DNA from: CAVUAF01 sp964460655 | GTDB lineage: Bacteria; Acidobacteriota; Terriglobia; Terriglobales; Acidobacteriaceae | Assembly (NCBI GenBank): GCA_964460655.1 | Contig: CAYWSH010000004.1 | Location: 1-64,000 of the forward strand | Length of the DNA stretch: 64,000 nt | Direction: 5' to 3' | Shown: one piece after another, positions 17,035 through 26,165 of the stretch | Position numbering within the stretch: the first letter of the stretch is position 1 | How the letters are laid out: each line of letters opens with the position of its first letter | The notes under the pieces: model-generated | The model's input: only the letters and a program-made list of their open reading frames with translations | What the model was told of the DNA's origin: nothing | Databases searched by the model: none | Translations under genes and position numbers: made by a program

Positions 17035-19913
17035 ACGCGCCCGACGAGCACAAACGGCGCCCAGTGGTAGGGGTGGGGATAACGCGCGCGCAGCTCCTGC
17101 ATCGCGTCACGAAGGGCCTGCGGCTTCGGACTATCGCTCTGCAGCCGGCGGTAGAACGCCGCCATGAATTCGGCCGTGCTCTTATCGTGCACGTCCCACA
17201 GACTCAGGACCAACGACTGCGCACCAGCCTGCAACAGGCCACGCACCATGCCCATGAGTTCGTCACCGGCCGCGACCACGCTCACGCCGGTGGCGCAGCC
17301 GCTCAGTACGGCGAGCTCGCACGGCAGCTTGAGCTGGTAGAGGTCGTAGAGGCTCAGGTAGGAGCCCGCCAGCCGGATGGAGGAGAACATCGGATTGTCC
17401 TGGCGGAAGTAGCCGTGCGTGGCGATGTGCACGATGCGACTGTTCGGGCCGGTGCGGCGGAGCGCGTCCTCGCTGGCGGCGTTGCCGGTGAAGACGGTCG
17501 CTTCGGGCAGGAGCGCGCGCAGCGATTCGATCTCGTCGGCGATGAGTGGCGCCTGCGCATCGGCCACTCCCATCAGGAGCGGCGCGCCCTCGTAGGTCGC
17601 GGTGGCGCGCTGACAGAGCGCCAGAATGCTCGCGCTCGGGGCGTACGAGATGGTGTGCCGGTCGATGAGGTAACGCTCGCCGTCGTACAGACTGTGGAAC
17701 GGGACATAGTGCAGTGCGCCGTGCGGCACAAAGATAAGGTGCTCGGTCCCGCCATTCACCCCACCGAAGTGCTCGGCCAGCGGTGCGATCAGTTCCTGGT
17801 ACAGCGACTGCAAATGCGCGAGCGTCGCTTTGAGCATCGCATCCTGGAAACTGCTGACGTAGTTCTCCGAGAGGCGGAACTTCGAGATCTGGAACTGCCA
17901 CAGGCGCAGCAGCGACGCAACCCGCGACGTCAGCGTTACGGCCGACATGTGGAGCGCGTCGCGCGTCAGCACGGCGCCGACGATGCGGTCGTGCACGGTG
18001 AAGTATTCGATCAGCGCGGTGTGCGGCGGCAGCGCGGCGCGGATCTCGGCGAGCGGCAGGTTGGTGGGCAAGGGGACGCCGGCGTCCGTCGCCTCCGAAA
18101 GACTCGCCTCCTGCAGGACGCGCAGCAGGTCCGATTCGCGTGCGCGCGCCTGCCGCTCCAGCACTTCCAAACGCTGCGGTGATTTCTCTTCCGGGCGCAA
18201 CTGCTCGCGCTCGATCAGGTTGTAGTACCAGTTCAGTTCCTCGCGCAGGTTGCGGATGGAGCGCACCAACTCGCTCTGGCCTTCGCCGGCGGGCTCGCTG
18301 GCGCGTGCCTTCACCGGTTGGAGCAGCAGGTCCATCAGGCCGCGCGATTTCGCCTGTTCGACGTAGCCGAACGCTTCTTCGATGGTGTTGGTCTCCGCCG
18401 GCGCGGAGAGGCACGCGGCGACGAGGTTCTCATAGACCTCGAGCTTGTTCTTGAAGAAGGCGATCTTCAGTTCTTCGCCACGCAGCGAGCCGCGCAGCGT
18501 CTCGAGCGCGCCGCGCGCTTGCTTGTAGTGCTCGAAGCTGCCGCGGTCGCCGGTGGCGTCGAGGACTTGCCCGGTAAGGAACTCGGTCTGGTAGATGAGG
18601 ACCGGCGACTGCAGCTTGGCGCCGGCAGCGTGCGCGTCGCGGCAGTGCCGCAGCGCCTCCGCCGGCTGGCCCATGCGCAGCACGATGCGCGCGAGCAGCA
18701 GTTCCGCCAGCACCGCTTTGCCGGCGAGCGGCGACGCGCGGAAGAAGTCGCGCGCGGCCTGTGCCAGGCGGCGCGCTTCGAACAGGCGGCCTTCGCTGAA
18801 GAGCACGAGTGCCTGGTAGAGGTCGATGAGCGAAGGCCACACGATGTTCTTTTCGCGCTGGAAGATCTCCTTCGCTTCGGCGAAGCGCTTCAGCCCCTCG
18901 AAAGCCGCGCCCAGTTGGCTGCTCGCGATGGCCGCGAACGCCAGCGACTTGGCCGCTTCGTAACCCATGCCGAGTCCCTTGAAACCGGCATTGGCTTCCT
19001 GCGCGAGTTCCACCGCTTCGGTGTGCAGGTTGAGCTCGAGGTAGATCTCGGAGAGGTCGAGGTTGCACAGCGAGCCGTGGTAGCGGTCGTCGAGCTTCTT
19101 GGCGGTGACGCGGGCGGCGCGCAGCATCTCGATGGCCCGGCCGTACTCGCCGCGCAGGAAGTAAAGGTAGGCGATGTTGTAGTCGGCCTGCACGACGAGC
19201 AGCGGCATGTCGTGCGACGCGCAGAAGGCGCGCGCCTGCTCGTAATGGCCGAGCGCCGCGCCGAAATCGTTCAGGCTGATGCCGCAGGTCGCCAGGTTGC
19301 TGAGCGCGCCGGCGACACCCTCGGGATCATCGTGCTTCAGCAGCTCTTCGTACGAGCGCTGATACGTCGCGTACGCTTCGGCGAAGCGGTCCTGGCGGTA
19401 ATAGATGTTGCCGATATTGAGTTCCACGCGCGCCAGCCGCCACATATTGCCGAAGACGCGGAAGATCTCGCGCGCTTGCTCGCCGGCAGCGAGGGCGCGG
19501 TCGTACTGACCGAGCAGCAACAAGGGCTGGATCGAAGTGCTGAGCGTGCGTGCCAACTCCATCTGATTGCCGGCGCGGGCGAACAAGGCCGCCGCGCGCT
19601 GATGGAATTCCGCGGCGGGAGCGTTCTGGCCGCTGATATACAGTGCGTTCGCCTTCGCGCGTTGTGCTTCCGCGAGAGCTTCCGGCGTGCCGAGCGACTC
19701 CGCGATCGTGATGGCCGCGTCCGCAAGATGCAGCGCTTCCGTGGTGTTCACGCGCGCCTGCCGGTTGACGCGTGTCGCCAGGGCAGCGACCGTCTCGGCA
19801 TTGCGCAGTGATGGATGCTCGCCGAGGAAGGCGCGGCGCTCGGCTTCGGTCAGCAAGCTCCCTAACGCCAGCGCCAGCGAGTCAACGTCTCCGGGAACAG
19901 CCGAACCGCTCAT
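17031..19913 (-). CDS. TPR-CHAT caspase-like protease
   Basis: 960 residues. About residues 30-480 are tetratricopeptide-like helical repeats (ANALYISGQNAPAAEFHQRA, ALSNLATCGISLNDFGAALG). Residues about 490-600 are a helical linker. Residues 650-960 are a CHAT domain with the catalytic His in IVHIATHGYF and Cys in LAVLSGCATGVS, followed by DELMGMVRGLLQAGA. CHAT proteases are caspase relatives whose TPR arm usually binds a partner or trigger. There is no signal peptide, so it is cytosolic. The start overlaps the sigma-factor stop as ATGA. Cleavage of the sigma factor, its anti-sigma or imported peptides is inference. Confidence 0.9.
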   Translation of the reverse strand: MSGSAVPGDVDSLALALGSLLTEAERRAFLGEHPSLRNAETVAALATRVNRQARVNTTEALHLADAAITIAESLGTPEALAEAQRAKANALYISGQNAPAAEFHQRAAALFARAGNQMELARTLSTSIQPLLLLGQYDRALAAGEQAREIFRVFGNMWRLARVELNIGNIYYRQDRFAEAYATYQRSYEELLKHDDPEGVAGALSNLATCGISLNDFGAALGHYEQARAFCASHDMPLLVVQADYNIAYLYFLRGEYGRAIEMLRAARVTAKKLDDRYHGSLCNLDLSEIYLELNLHTEAVELAQEANAGFKGLGMGYEAAKSLAFAAIASSQLGAAFEGLKRFAEAKEIFQREKNIVWPSLIDLYQALVLFSEGRLFEARRLAQAARDFFRASPLAGKAVLAELLLARIVLRMGQPAEALRHCRDAHAAGAKLQSPVLIYQTEFLTGQVLDATGDRGSFEHYKQARGALETLRGSLRGEELKIAFFKNKLEVYENLVAACLSAPAETNTIEEAFGYVEQAKSRGLMDLLLQPVKARASEPAGEGQSELVRSIRNLREELNWYYNLIEREQLRPEEKSPQRLEVLERQARARESDLLRVLQEASLSEATDAGVPLPTNLPLAEIRAALPPHTALIEYFTVHDRIVGAVLTRDALHMSAVTLTSRVASLLRLWQFQISKFRLSENYVSSFQDAMLKATLAHLQSLYQELIAPLAEHFGGVNGGTEHLIFVPHGALHYVPFHSLYDGERYLIDRHTISYAPSASILALCQRATATYEGAPLLMGVADAQAPLIADEIESLRALLPEATVFTGNAASEDALRRTGPNSRIVHIATHGYFRQDNPMFSSIRLAGSYLSLYDLYQLKLPCELAVLSGCATGVSVVAAGDELMGMVRGLLQAGAQSLVLSLWDVHDKSTAEFMAAFYRRLQSDSPKPQALRDAMQELRARYPHPYHWAPFVLVGRV

Positions 19914-20488
19914 TCGACGCCCATTTGCTCCAGCTGTTTGCGCAGCTTCTCCAGGCAGCGTCCGCGAATGAAACCGATGGAACCGGTCGCCAGACCCAGT
20001 TCGCGCGCGACCTCATCATACGGTCGTGGCGGGTCTTCGAAGAACAGCATGCGCACCATACGGCCACAGCGCTCGGAAAGGGAAGCGACCGCGCCGCGCA
20101 CCGCCTGGTCGCGTTGCAGCGCGGAGATCAGTTCCTCGGGCAGCGGCTCGTCGGTCGAAGCCGTGTCGTGCTCCTCGCCGAGTTCGACGTGGCGATCGGC
20201 GCGCCGCCGCGCCTGGAGACACTTGTGATAGCTCACCTGCATCAGCCACTTCGGCAGCGCTTTGGGCTCGCGCAATTCCTTCAGGTGATGCAGCAGGTCA
20301 AGGCAGACCGATTGGAAGATGTCGGCGGCCTCGTCGTACATCCCGAGCTTGATCGGGACCGAATAGATGAGGTTCTTGTATTTCTCGAGCAGCGCGGTCC
20401 ACGCCTGCTGGTCGCCTTTACAGCACGCCGCTACGAGCCGCTCGTCGGACCAGGCGGCGCGCTTCGGCGTGACGGCAGCCGCCGGCAT
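19910..20488 (-). CDS. ECF-type sigma-70 factor
   Basis: 192 residues from the ATG at 20486-20488. It is chosen because the preceding transporter gene's TGA shares its first base (TGATG). An in-frame start 17 codons earlier would lie inside that gene. Region 2 is visible (DERLVAACCKGDQQAW, then AADIFQSVCLDLLHHLKEL and WLMQVSYHKCLQARRR). Region 4 is the C-terminal helix-turn-helix (SLSERCGRMVRMLFFED, then YDEVARELGLATGSIGFIRG). ECF factors direct RNA polymerase to a small regulon under control of an anti-sigma. Here the downstream overlapping gene is a CHAT protease. Confidence 0.92.
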   Translation of the reverse strand: MPAAAVTPKRAAWSDERLVAACCKGDQQAWTALLEKYKNLIYSVPIKLGMYDEAADIFQSVCLDLLHHLKELREPKALPKWLMQVSYHKCLQARRRADRHVELGEEHDTASTDEPLPEELISALQRDQAVRGAVASLSERCGRMVRMLFFEDPPRPYDEVARELGLATGSIGFIRGRCLEKLRKQLEQMGVE

Positions 20489-22233
20489 CAGCGGGACCTC
20501 AGGGCGGCGTCGCGCCAGAAGAGTTCCTCGACATTCCACAGCGTGTAATGGTCGAGCACGGCGGGATGGAAATTGCCCAGCTGCGCCTTCGCGGCGGTCA
20601 GGACATTCGGTGTCGCCAGGAAGACGAACGGCACGTTCTCAGCGATGATCTGCTGGGCGCGGTCGTACTGCCGCTTGCGTTCCTTGTACGCGATCGTGGT
20701 CATCTGCTGCTTCATCAGGCCGTCGAGCTCGCGCTCCCATGCGCTGGCCGGCTGTGCCTCGCCCAAGCGCCACAGGTGCATGCTGCCGGCTGCGGTCCAC
20801 ACGTTCATCTCCGGAGTCGGATCGGCGTCGCCGCCCCCCAGGCCCATGATCGCGGCATCGTAATCGTAAGTTTGCAGCAGCCGGTCGAGAAGGGCACGAA
20901 AGTCGAGGGGCACCAGGCTGACACGCATGCCGAGCTGCTTCAGGTCGTCTTGCAGCAGGGTAGCCATCTTCATGCGCTGCGTGTTCGACGAGCTGGAGGC
21001 GATGGAGAACTCGACCGTCTGTCCGTTACGGTCGAGCAGCGTACCGTCGCCGGACCAGCGAAAACCGGCGCCCTGCAAGGCTTTCCGCGCGTTCTCGACC
21101 GAGCGGGCGGGGTGCGGCAGCGCGGCGTTCACCCAAGCCTTGTTCCCCGGGCTGACGTTGCCCCACAGCGGCGTGCCGTGGCCGCCGTAGACGAGGCGCA
21201 CCAGGCCATCGCGGTCCACCGCGAGCGACACGGCTTGGCGGAACGCCGGATCCTGGAACCACGCCTGCTTGCGCGCGACCGCGTCGAGCTTGCGTCCGCT
21301 GAGGTCGTTCAGATTGAAGACCAGGAAGTTGTATTCCAGGCTCGGGCCCAGGTCGCTGAGCTGCGTGCCGCGGTCGTTGGCCGCGCGGCTGAGCAACGAA
21401 TAATTCTCGGCGCTGAGGCGGGAGATCATGTCGGTCTCACCGGCCTGGTAGCGGATGAGTTGCGCGTCCTCGCTGCCGACGAAGAGGAAGTCGAGTTCGT
21501 CGAGATAGGGAAGGCGCTGCTTGCTCGCGTCGGCCTTCCAATAATAAGGATTACGCTCGAGCACCAGCCGCTGGCCGGCGACATACTGCTTCACGCGGAA
21601 CGGGCCGAGTCCGACGACGTCATTCGCCGCGAGTCCCCACATTTGCGCGAACCGGCCTTCGCGATACGCAGCCGCGAGCGTGCGGCGCGGCAGCATGGCA
21701 ATGCTGTCGAAGATGCGCTCCGCCGCGGCATACGGTTGCGGCAGCGTGACGCGCACGCTGTACGGGTCGACCTTGGCGACGCTCAGAGGTTTGCCGCCGA
21801 TGATCAGCAGATCGCGCTGCGGCGAGTGGACTTGCTCATCGAGATAGACCTGGAAGGAGAAGACGACGTCATCGGCGTCGAACGGTTGGCCGTCGGAGAA
21901 GCGGATGCCGCGGCGCAGTTGCAGGGTGAACGTATGGCCATCGGGCGAGAGCTTCCAGCTCTTCGCGAGCGCCGGCTCGGTCTGCTGCGACGCGCGATTG
22001 ATGTGCACGAGGTCCGCCATCAGGCGGCCCGTCACCTCGCGTGAGACCGCGTCGGCGGCGAGCACGGGATTGAGCGTCTTCGGCTCGGAGCGCTGGCCGA
22101 TCGTCAGCCGTCCGCCGTACGCGCCGCGAACACCCTGGCTGACGGCGACTTCCTCGCCACCGGCAAGCGGCGCCGGTTTGGGCGCAGCGGCGAACGCCTG
22201 CGCCCACAGGCACAACACGAGCACCGCGCGCAT
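20488..22233 (-). CDS. Peptide ABC transporter, family 5 solute-binding protein
   Basis: 581 residues from the ATG at 22231-22233; an upstream TTG at 22251 is an alternative. The signal peptide is RAVLVLCLWAQAFAAAP. The body matches the OppA/DppA/NikA family: GGRLTIGQRSEPKTLNPV near the N-terminus, LRRGIRFSDGQPFDADDVVFS, then DPAFRQAVSLAVDRDGLV. Such proteins deliver oligopeptides, or sometimes nickel or other solutes, to the DppBC permeases. It is the last of the transporter genes, and its stop overlaps the sigma-factor start. Other transporter cassettes often place this gene first. Confidence 0.9.
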   Translation of the reverse strand: MRAVLVLCLWAQAFAAAPKPAPLAGGEEVAVSQGVRGAYGGRLTIGQRSEPKTLNPVLAADAVSREVTGRLMADLVHINRASQQTEPALAKSWKLSPDGHTFTLQLRRGIRFSDGQPFDADDVVFSFQVYLDEQVHSPQRDLLIIGGKPLSVAKVDPYSVRVTLPQPYAAAERIFDSIAMLPRRTLAAAYREGRFAQMWGLAANDVVGLGPFRVKQYVAGQRLVLERNPYYWKADASKQRLPYLDELDFLFVGSEDAQLIRYQAGETDMISRLSAENYSLLSRAANDRGTQLSDLGPSLEYNFLVFNLNDLSGRKLDAVARKQAWFQDPAFRQAVSLAVDRDGLVRLVYGGHGTPLWGNVSPGNKAWVNAALPHPARSVENARKALQGAGFRWSGDGTLLDRNGQTVEFSIASSSSNTQRMKMATLLQDDLKQLGMRVSLVPLDFRALLDRLLQTYDYDAAIMGLGGGDADPTPEMNVWTAAGSMHLWRLGEAQPASAWERELDGLMKQQMTTIAYKERKRQYDRAQQIIAENVPFVFLATPNVLTAAKAQLGNFHPAVLDHYTLWNVEELFWRDAALRSR

Positions 22234-22264
22234 TGATCGGCGCAAAGCCAAACACGCCCCCAGT

Positions 22265-23281
22265 CTAGGATTCGGTGCGCGATTGTAGCCGTGATTGCAG
22301 CGCCTCTGCCAGCACGCAGTAGCTTACGGAGGTAACCAGGAGGGCGAGGGCGGGCGCCAGCATCCACCAATACGAGACCAGAACGTTGTACTGCTGCAAC
22401 ACCGCCAGCATGTTGCCCCAACTGGCCGCCGGTTCACCCACTCCCAGCCCAAAAAAGGAAAGGCTGACCTCGGCCGCGATGTATTGCGGCGCCAGCAGCG
22501 CCGCCTGCGTCAGGAGCACGCCCAGAGCCGACGGCAGGATGTGCCGGCGCAATAAATAAAGATGAGAAGCCCCAAAGCCGCGGGCCGCGGCGACGTAGTT
22601 GTGCGTCTTCGCGCTCAGCACGACCCCGCGGACTAGGCGCGCGGGTCGCGTCCAGCCGAGCAGCGAGATCACGACGGTGACCAGCAGGAACGCCGGTGTC
22701 GTCCCCAGATGCAATGGGAGGAAGGCGCGCACCGCCAGCAGCAGGTAGAGCCAGGGCAGCGTGAGCAGCAGCTCCGACGTGCCCATCAACAACTCATCGA
22801 CCCAGCCGCCGCAGTAGCCGGCGACGAGGCCAATGATCAGTCCGAGTGAGAGCGCCAGGAGCGTGGCGAGCAATCCCGCGCCGAGCGATATCTGCGCGCC
22901 GTGCACGAGGCGCGAGAACTGGTCACGCCCGAAGCCATCGGTGCCGAAAAGCAGGACGCGCTTACCGTCGGCGCAGAACAGGTGCCGCTCGCCAGTGATG
23001 ACGCCCAGCCAGCGATACTCGGCGCCGGGGCAGAAGAAGCGGAGCGGGTGGCGCGCGGTCGTGTCTTCCGCATACGTGCCGAAGTCCACGAGCTTCCACT
23101 CGCGCACGAACGGCGCGTGCCAGCCGTCAGCATCGCTCATGTGGATGCGCGTCGGCGGGACGTAGGCCTGCATGCGGTCCTGCGCGGCGGGATTGTAAGG
23201 CGCGATGAAACCGGCGCACAATGCCGCGAGGTGCAGCAGCACGAGCACGGCGAGCGTGATGCGGATGCGCCGGCTAGGCAT
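22265..23281 (-). CDS. Peptide ABC transporter permease, DppC type
   Basis: 338 residues with six predicted helices. The first is at residues 7-27, followed by an unusually long extracytoplasmic loop of about 90 residues (VPPTRIHMSDADGWHAPF). The permease signature and ATPase-contact loop are present (GTDGFGRDQFSRLVHGAQIS, then AARGFGASHLYLLRRHILPS). It forms the channel with the DppB-type protein and overlaps that gene by 8 nt. Confidence 0.9.
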   Translation of the reverse strand: MPSRRIRITLAVLVLLHLAALCAGFIAPYNPAAQDRMQAYVPPTRIHMSDADGWHAPFVREWKLVDFGTYAEDTTARHPLRFFCPGAEYRWLGVITGERHLFCADGKRVLLFGTDGFGRDQFSRLVHGAQISLGAGLLATLLALSLGLIIGLVAGYCGGWVDELLMGTSELLLTLPWLYLLLAVRAFLPLHLGTTPAFLLVTVVISLLGWTRPARLVRGVVLSAKTHNYVAAARGFGASHLYLLRRHILPSALGVLLTQAALLAPQYIAAEVSLSFFGLGVGEPAASWGNMLAVLQQYNVLVSYWWMLAPALALLVTSVSYCVLAEALQSRLQSRTES

Positions 23282-24248
23282 GGCTGCCTCGCAGGCGGAT
23301 GCGCGGATCAGTGGCGGCGAGCAGCAAGTCAGCGAGCAGCGTTCCCAGCACGGCGAGCACGGCCGAGAGCATCACCGCGCCGACGATGACGTAGGGATCG
23401 CGTGCGAGCGTCGCTTCCAGCAGCAACGGGCCGAGCCCGGGCCAGCCGGTAATAACCTCGACGGCGAGCGAGCCGCTTAACAGCGTTGCGACGGAGAGTC
23501 CGAGGAGCGAGATCCACGTGTTCGCCGCGGCCGGCAGGATGTAGCGCGTCCACATGCGTGAACGTGCGATGCCGTGTCCGCGCGCCCCAATGATGTAGGG
23601 CGCGTCCATGACCTCGCGCACGCTCGAGCGTACATGGCGCACGATGACGGCCATCATGCCGAGCGCAAGAACCGTTGCAGGGACGACGAGATGCTTCACG
23701 ATGTCGCCGAGCTTCTCCAGCGCCGAGAGTTCCTCGTAGCGCAGCGACGTCATGCCTCCGGCCGGTAGCGCGCCGCTCCACACCGCGAGCGCGAGCACGG
23801 TGAGTGCGAGCGCGATCTCGGGCACGGCGAGCACGAGCGACGTCGCGGCCGTCACCGCGCGATCGGCCCAGCCGCGCGGATGCGCCGCGGCCCACATGCC
23901 GAGCGGGATGGCGAGCAGCCACGCCAGCACGAGCGCCGTGGTGGCGAGCAGCAGCGTGTTGCGCGCGCGCTCGCGCAACAGCGGTCCTACCGGTGCGTTG
24001 TAGGCCAGCGAATAACCAAGGTCGCCGCGGACTGCCGCACTCAGCCAGCGCCCGTAACGCACCGCGACCGGCTGGTCGAGTCCGTATTGCGCACGCAGGC
24101 CGGCGACGGTCTCCTGCGAGACCTGCGGATTCAACCGCAATTCATCGAAGAACGAGCCGGGCGCCAGGTCGGTGAGCAGGAAGCAGAACACCGATGCGAG
24201 CGCCAGCAGCGCGAGCGCACGCAGCAAGCGGCGCAGCAGGTATCTCAT
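23274..24248 (-). CDS. Peptide ABC transporter permease, DppB type
   Basis: 324 residues from the ATG at 24246-24248, which overlaps the upstream ATPase stop as ATGA. The N-terminal helix (YLLRRLLRALALLALASVFC) is followed by DLAPGSFFDELR, typical of DppB. The EAA-like loop is IIGARGHGIARSRMWTRYIL. Six helices are predicted. It pairs with the DppC-type protein downstream. Confidence 0.9.
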   Translation of the reverse strand: MRYLLRRLLRALALLALASVFCFLLTDLAPGSFFDELRLNPQVSQETVAGLRAQYGLDQPVAVRYGRWLSAAVRGDLGYSLAYNAPVGPLLRERARNTLLLATTALVLAWLLAIPLGMWAAAHPRGWADRAVTAATSLVLAVPEIALALTVLALAVWSGALPAGGMTSLRYEELSALEKLGDIVKHLVVPATVLALGMMAVIVRHVRSSVREVMDAPYIIGARGHGIARSRMWTRYILPAAANTWISLLGLSVATLLSGSLAVEVITGWPGLGPLLLEATLARDPYVIVGAVMLSAVLAVLGTLLADLLLAATDPRIRLRGSHA

Positions 24249-25063
24249 GTGCCCGCGCCTCGTGGCAGCGCGAGCTCCAACGAGCGCGCTGACTCCACCA
24301 GCGCGCACGTCGCTGGATCCTCCGGTGCTAACAAGATGACGCGTGTTTGGCCGCGCTCGACGATGCGGCCCGCGGACATGACGACGATCTCATCGGCGAA
24401 CTGCGCGACCAGGCCGAGGTCGTGTGAGATCAGGATGTACGTCAGTCCGCGTGCCTGTTGCAGTTGACGCAGCAACGCCACAAGCTGCGCTTCGGTCGAA
24501 AGATCGAGGCCGGAGAGCGCTTCGTCGAGGATGACGAGCCGCGGGTCGAGCGCGAGCGCGCGCGCGATGGCCAGGCGCTGCTGTTGACCGCCGCTGAACT
24601 CCGTGCAGCGGCGCTGCGCCACCTCCGGCGCCAGCCCAACCTCGCGTAGCAATCCGTTCACGCGCTCGCGTCGCAACGCCGGCGTGCCCCACTGCTGTAT
24701 GACGAGGGGCTCGGCGATGACTTCTTCGGCGGTGAAGCGCGGATTCAGCGCGGTCGCCGCATCCTGAAAGACGAGTTGCACCTGCGGACGGCGCGCACGC
24801 AACTCGGCATCACGGAGTGCAGCCCACTCAACGCCGTCGAACCATATCTCGCCGGCATCGGGCGCTTCGAGCCGAGCCAGGCACCGCGCGAGCGTGGACT
24901 TGCCCGCGCCGGAGTCACCCACGATGGCGAGCGTGGTGCCGGCGCGCACGTCGAGGTCGATCGCAGCGATGACGTCGCGCGTGTGCGTGTGCCAGCCTTC
25001 GCGGCGCGTGTAGCGCTTCCGCAGGCCGCGGACTCGCAGGATGGGACCCGGTGTCGACGTCAT
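24245..25063 (-). CDS. Peptide ABC transporter ATPase, DppF/OppF type
   Basis: 272 residues from the ATG at 25061-25063 (ATGA overlap with the upstream gene). Walker A is GDSGAGKSTLAR, the signature is FSGGQQQRLAIARALALDP, and Walker B is LVILDEALSGLD, with the switch His in LISHDLG. The YTRREGWHTHTRDVIAAID start is typical of OppF-type domains. It supplies ATP hydrolysis together with the DppD-type protein. Confidence 0.92.
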   Translation of the reverse strand: MTSTPGPILRVRGLRKRYTRREGWHTHTRDVIAAIDLDVRAGTTLAIVGDSGAGKSTLARCLARLEAPDAGEIWFDGVEWAALRDAELRARRPQVQLVFQDAATALNPRFTAEEVIAEPLVIQQWGTPALRRERVNGLLREVGLAPEVAQRRCTEFSGGQQQRLAIARALALDPRLVILDEALSGLDLSTEAQLVALLRQLQQARGLTYILISHDLGLVAQFADEIVVMSAGRIVERGQTRVILLAPEDPATCALVESARSLELALPRGAGT

Positions 25064-25872
25064 CCCGCGTTCGCCTGTTGGTGCAGCGCACGTGCTTGCG
25101 CGAGCCGCACCAGCGTCTGCGAATAATCGTGCCGCGGCGTGCGGAAGAAAGCGCTGGTCGCGCCCAGCTCCACGATCTCGCCCGCGCGCATCACCAGCAC
25201 GCGGTCGGTGTAGCGCGCCACCTGCGCCGGGTCGTGCGTGATGAGCAGCAGCGCCATCGTGTGGCGACGGCGCAAGCCGGTCAGGAGTTCGAGGACCTCG
25301 ACCTTCAACCGCGCGTCGAGCTTGCTGGTGGCTTCGTCGGCGATGAGCAACCGCGGGCGGCAGACCACGGCTTGCGCGATGGCCGCGCGTTGCCGCTCGC
25401 CACCGCTGAGCTGATGCGGATAGCGGCGCGCGATCGCCGGCGGTTCGGCGAATCCCGCTTCCTGCAACGCCCCGAGCACGCGTTGGCGGCATTCCGCGCG
25501 CGATACCGCGGCATGGCAACGCAATACATCGCTCACCTGCGTGCCGATGGTGACGAGCGGATGCAGCGCCGACGCGGGGTCCTGCGTGATGTAGGCGATC
25601 TCGGCTCCGCGCACCCGGCGCAAATCTTCGCCGCGCAGGGAGAGCAGATCGTGTTCGCTAAACGTCACCGAACCGGCGACGTGGGCGGTCGTGGGCAGCA
25701 GTTGAAGCAGAGCGCGCGCAAGCGTCGTTTTGCCGGAGCCGCTTTCGCCGAGCAGGCCTACGGATTCGCCGGGTGCGATGTCGAAGGTTGCGCCGCGCAC
25801 GGCCGCAGCTTCGCCGTAGCGAATGGCGAGGTCCTGCACACGCAGTCCGGGAAAATGGTCCGGGGAGGGCAC
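25060..25872 (-). CDS. Peptide ABC transporter ATPase, DppD/OppD type
   Basis: 270 residues with a GTG start at 25870-25872. Walker A is GESGSGKTTLARALL, the signature is LSGGERQRAAIAQAV, Walker B is LLIADEATSKLD, and the switch His is in LITHDPAQVARY. It is the first gene of the leftward block that runs through the transporter, sigma and CHAT genes, so the promoter should lie in 25873-25900, next to the palindromic repeats. No Shine-Dalgarno sequence is evident. Confidence 0.9.
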   Translation of the reverse strand: MPSPDHFPGLRVQDLAIRYGEAAAVRGATFDIAPGESVGLLGESGSGKTTLARALLQLLPTTAHVAGSVTFSEHDLLSLRGEDLRRVRGAEIAYITQDPASALHPLVTIGTQVSDVLRCHAAVSRAECRQRVLGALQEAGFAEPPAIARRYPHQLSGGERQRAAIAQAVVCRPRLLIADEATSKLDARLKVEVLELLTGLRRRHTMALLLITHDPAQVARYTDRVLVMRAGEIVELGATSAFFRTPRHDYSQTLVRLAQARALHQQANAG

Positions 25873-25899
25873 TTGCGGCGAACCATATCATTATTCTCT

Positions 25900-25970
25900 T
25901 GTCGCTCCGCTCCAAAACCGCTAGAAGGCAATGCTCGCCCTGAAACCCTCTAGGCCTTGCAGGCGCGCTC
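25900..25970. repeat. Interspersed palindromic repeat, copy A (half element)
   Basis: Begins TGTCGCTCCGCTCCAAAACC and continues through TGCTCGCCCTGAAACC to CCTTGCAGGCG. It matches the left arm of the complete element at 31536-31683. It lies just upstream of the transporter operon. Confidence 0.65.
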
Positions 25971-26005
25971 CGCGGGCTGCACCGCCCGCTCCGCTCTTGG
26001 ATCGT

Positions 26006-26075
26006 TGTCGCTCCGCTCCAAAACCGCTGGAGGCTTGCGCTCGCCCTTTGATCCTCGACGCTTGCAATCGCGCTC
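26006..26075. repeat. Interspersed palindromic repeat, copy B (half element)
   Basis: Same opening as copy A (TGTCGCTCCGCTCCAAAACC, then GCTCGCCCT), diverging after about 45 bases toward CGCTTGCAATCGCGC. It is in the same orientation as copy A, 106 bases away. Confidence 0.6.
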
Positions 26076-26092
26076 TTCGGCCGAGCGCCGAT

Positions 26093-26141
26093 GGCGCAGT
26101 TTGGCGCGGGGGTGGGGCGCATGTTGGCGCAGTTTGGCGCA
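26093..26141. promoter_or_regulatory. Phased GGCGCA operator array upstream of HTH gene
   Basis: GGCGC(A) begins at 26093, 26103, 26116, 26126 and 26136, mostly at 10-bp steps, so the copies face the same side of the helix. The array ends 25 bases before the GTG of the HTH gene. The 16-mer GGCGCATGTTGGCGCA recurs with one change at 31035-31050. It may be an autoregulatory site of the HTH protein. Confidence 0.55.
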
Positions 26142-26165
26142 TGTGGGAGTAAACTAGGCGCCGTC

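Noticed and set aside
18318..19811. 497-codon rightward frame
   Set aside because: Shadow of the TPR-CHAT gene; no domain or ribosome-binding site.
20548..22044. 498-codon rightward frame
   Set aside because: Antisense to the solute-binding protein gene, with composition typical of third-position GC shadow frames.
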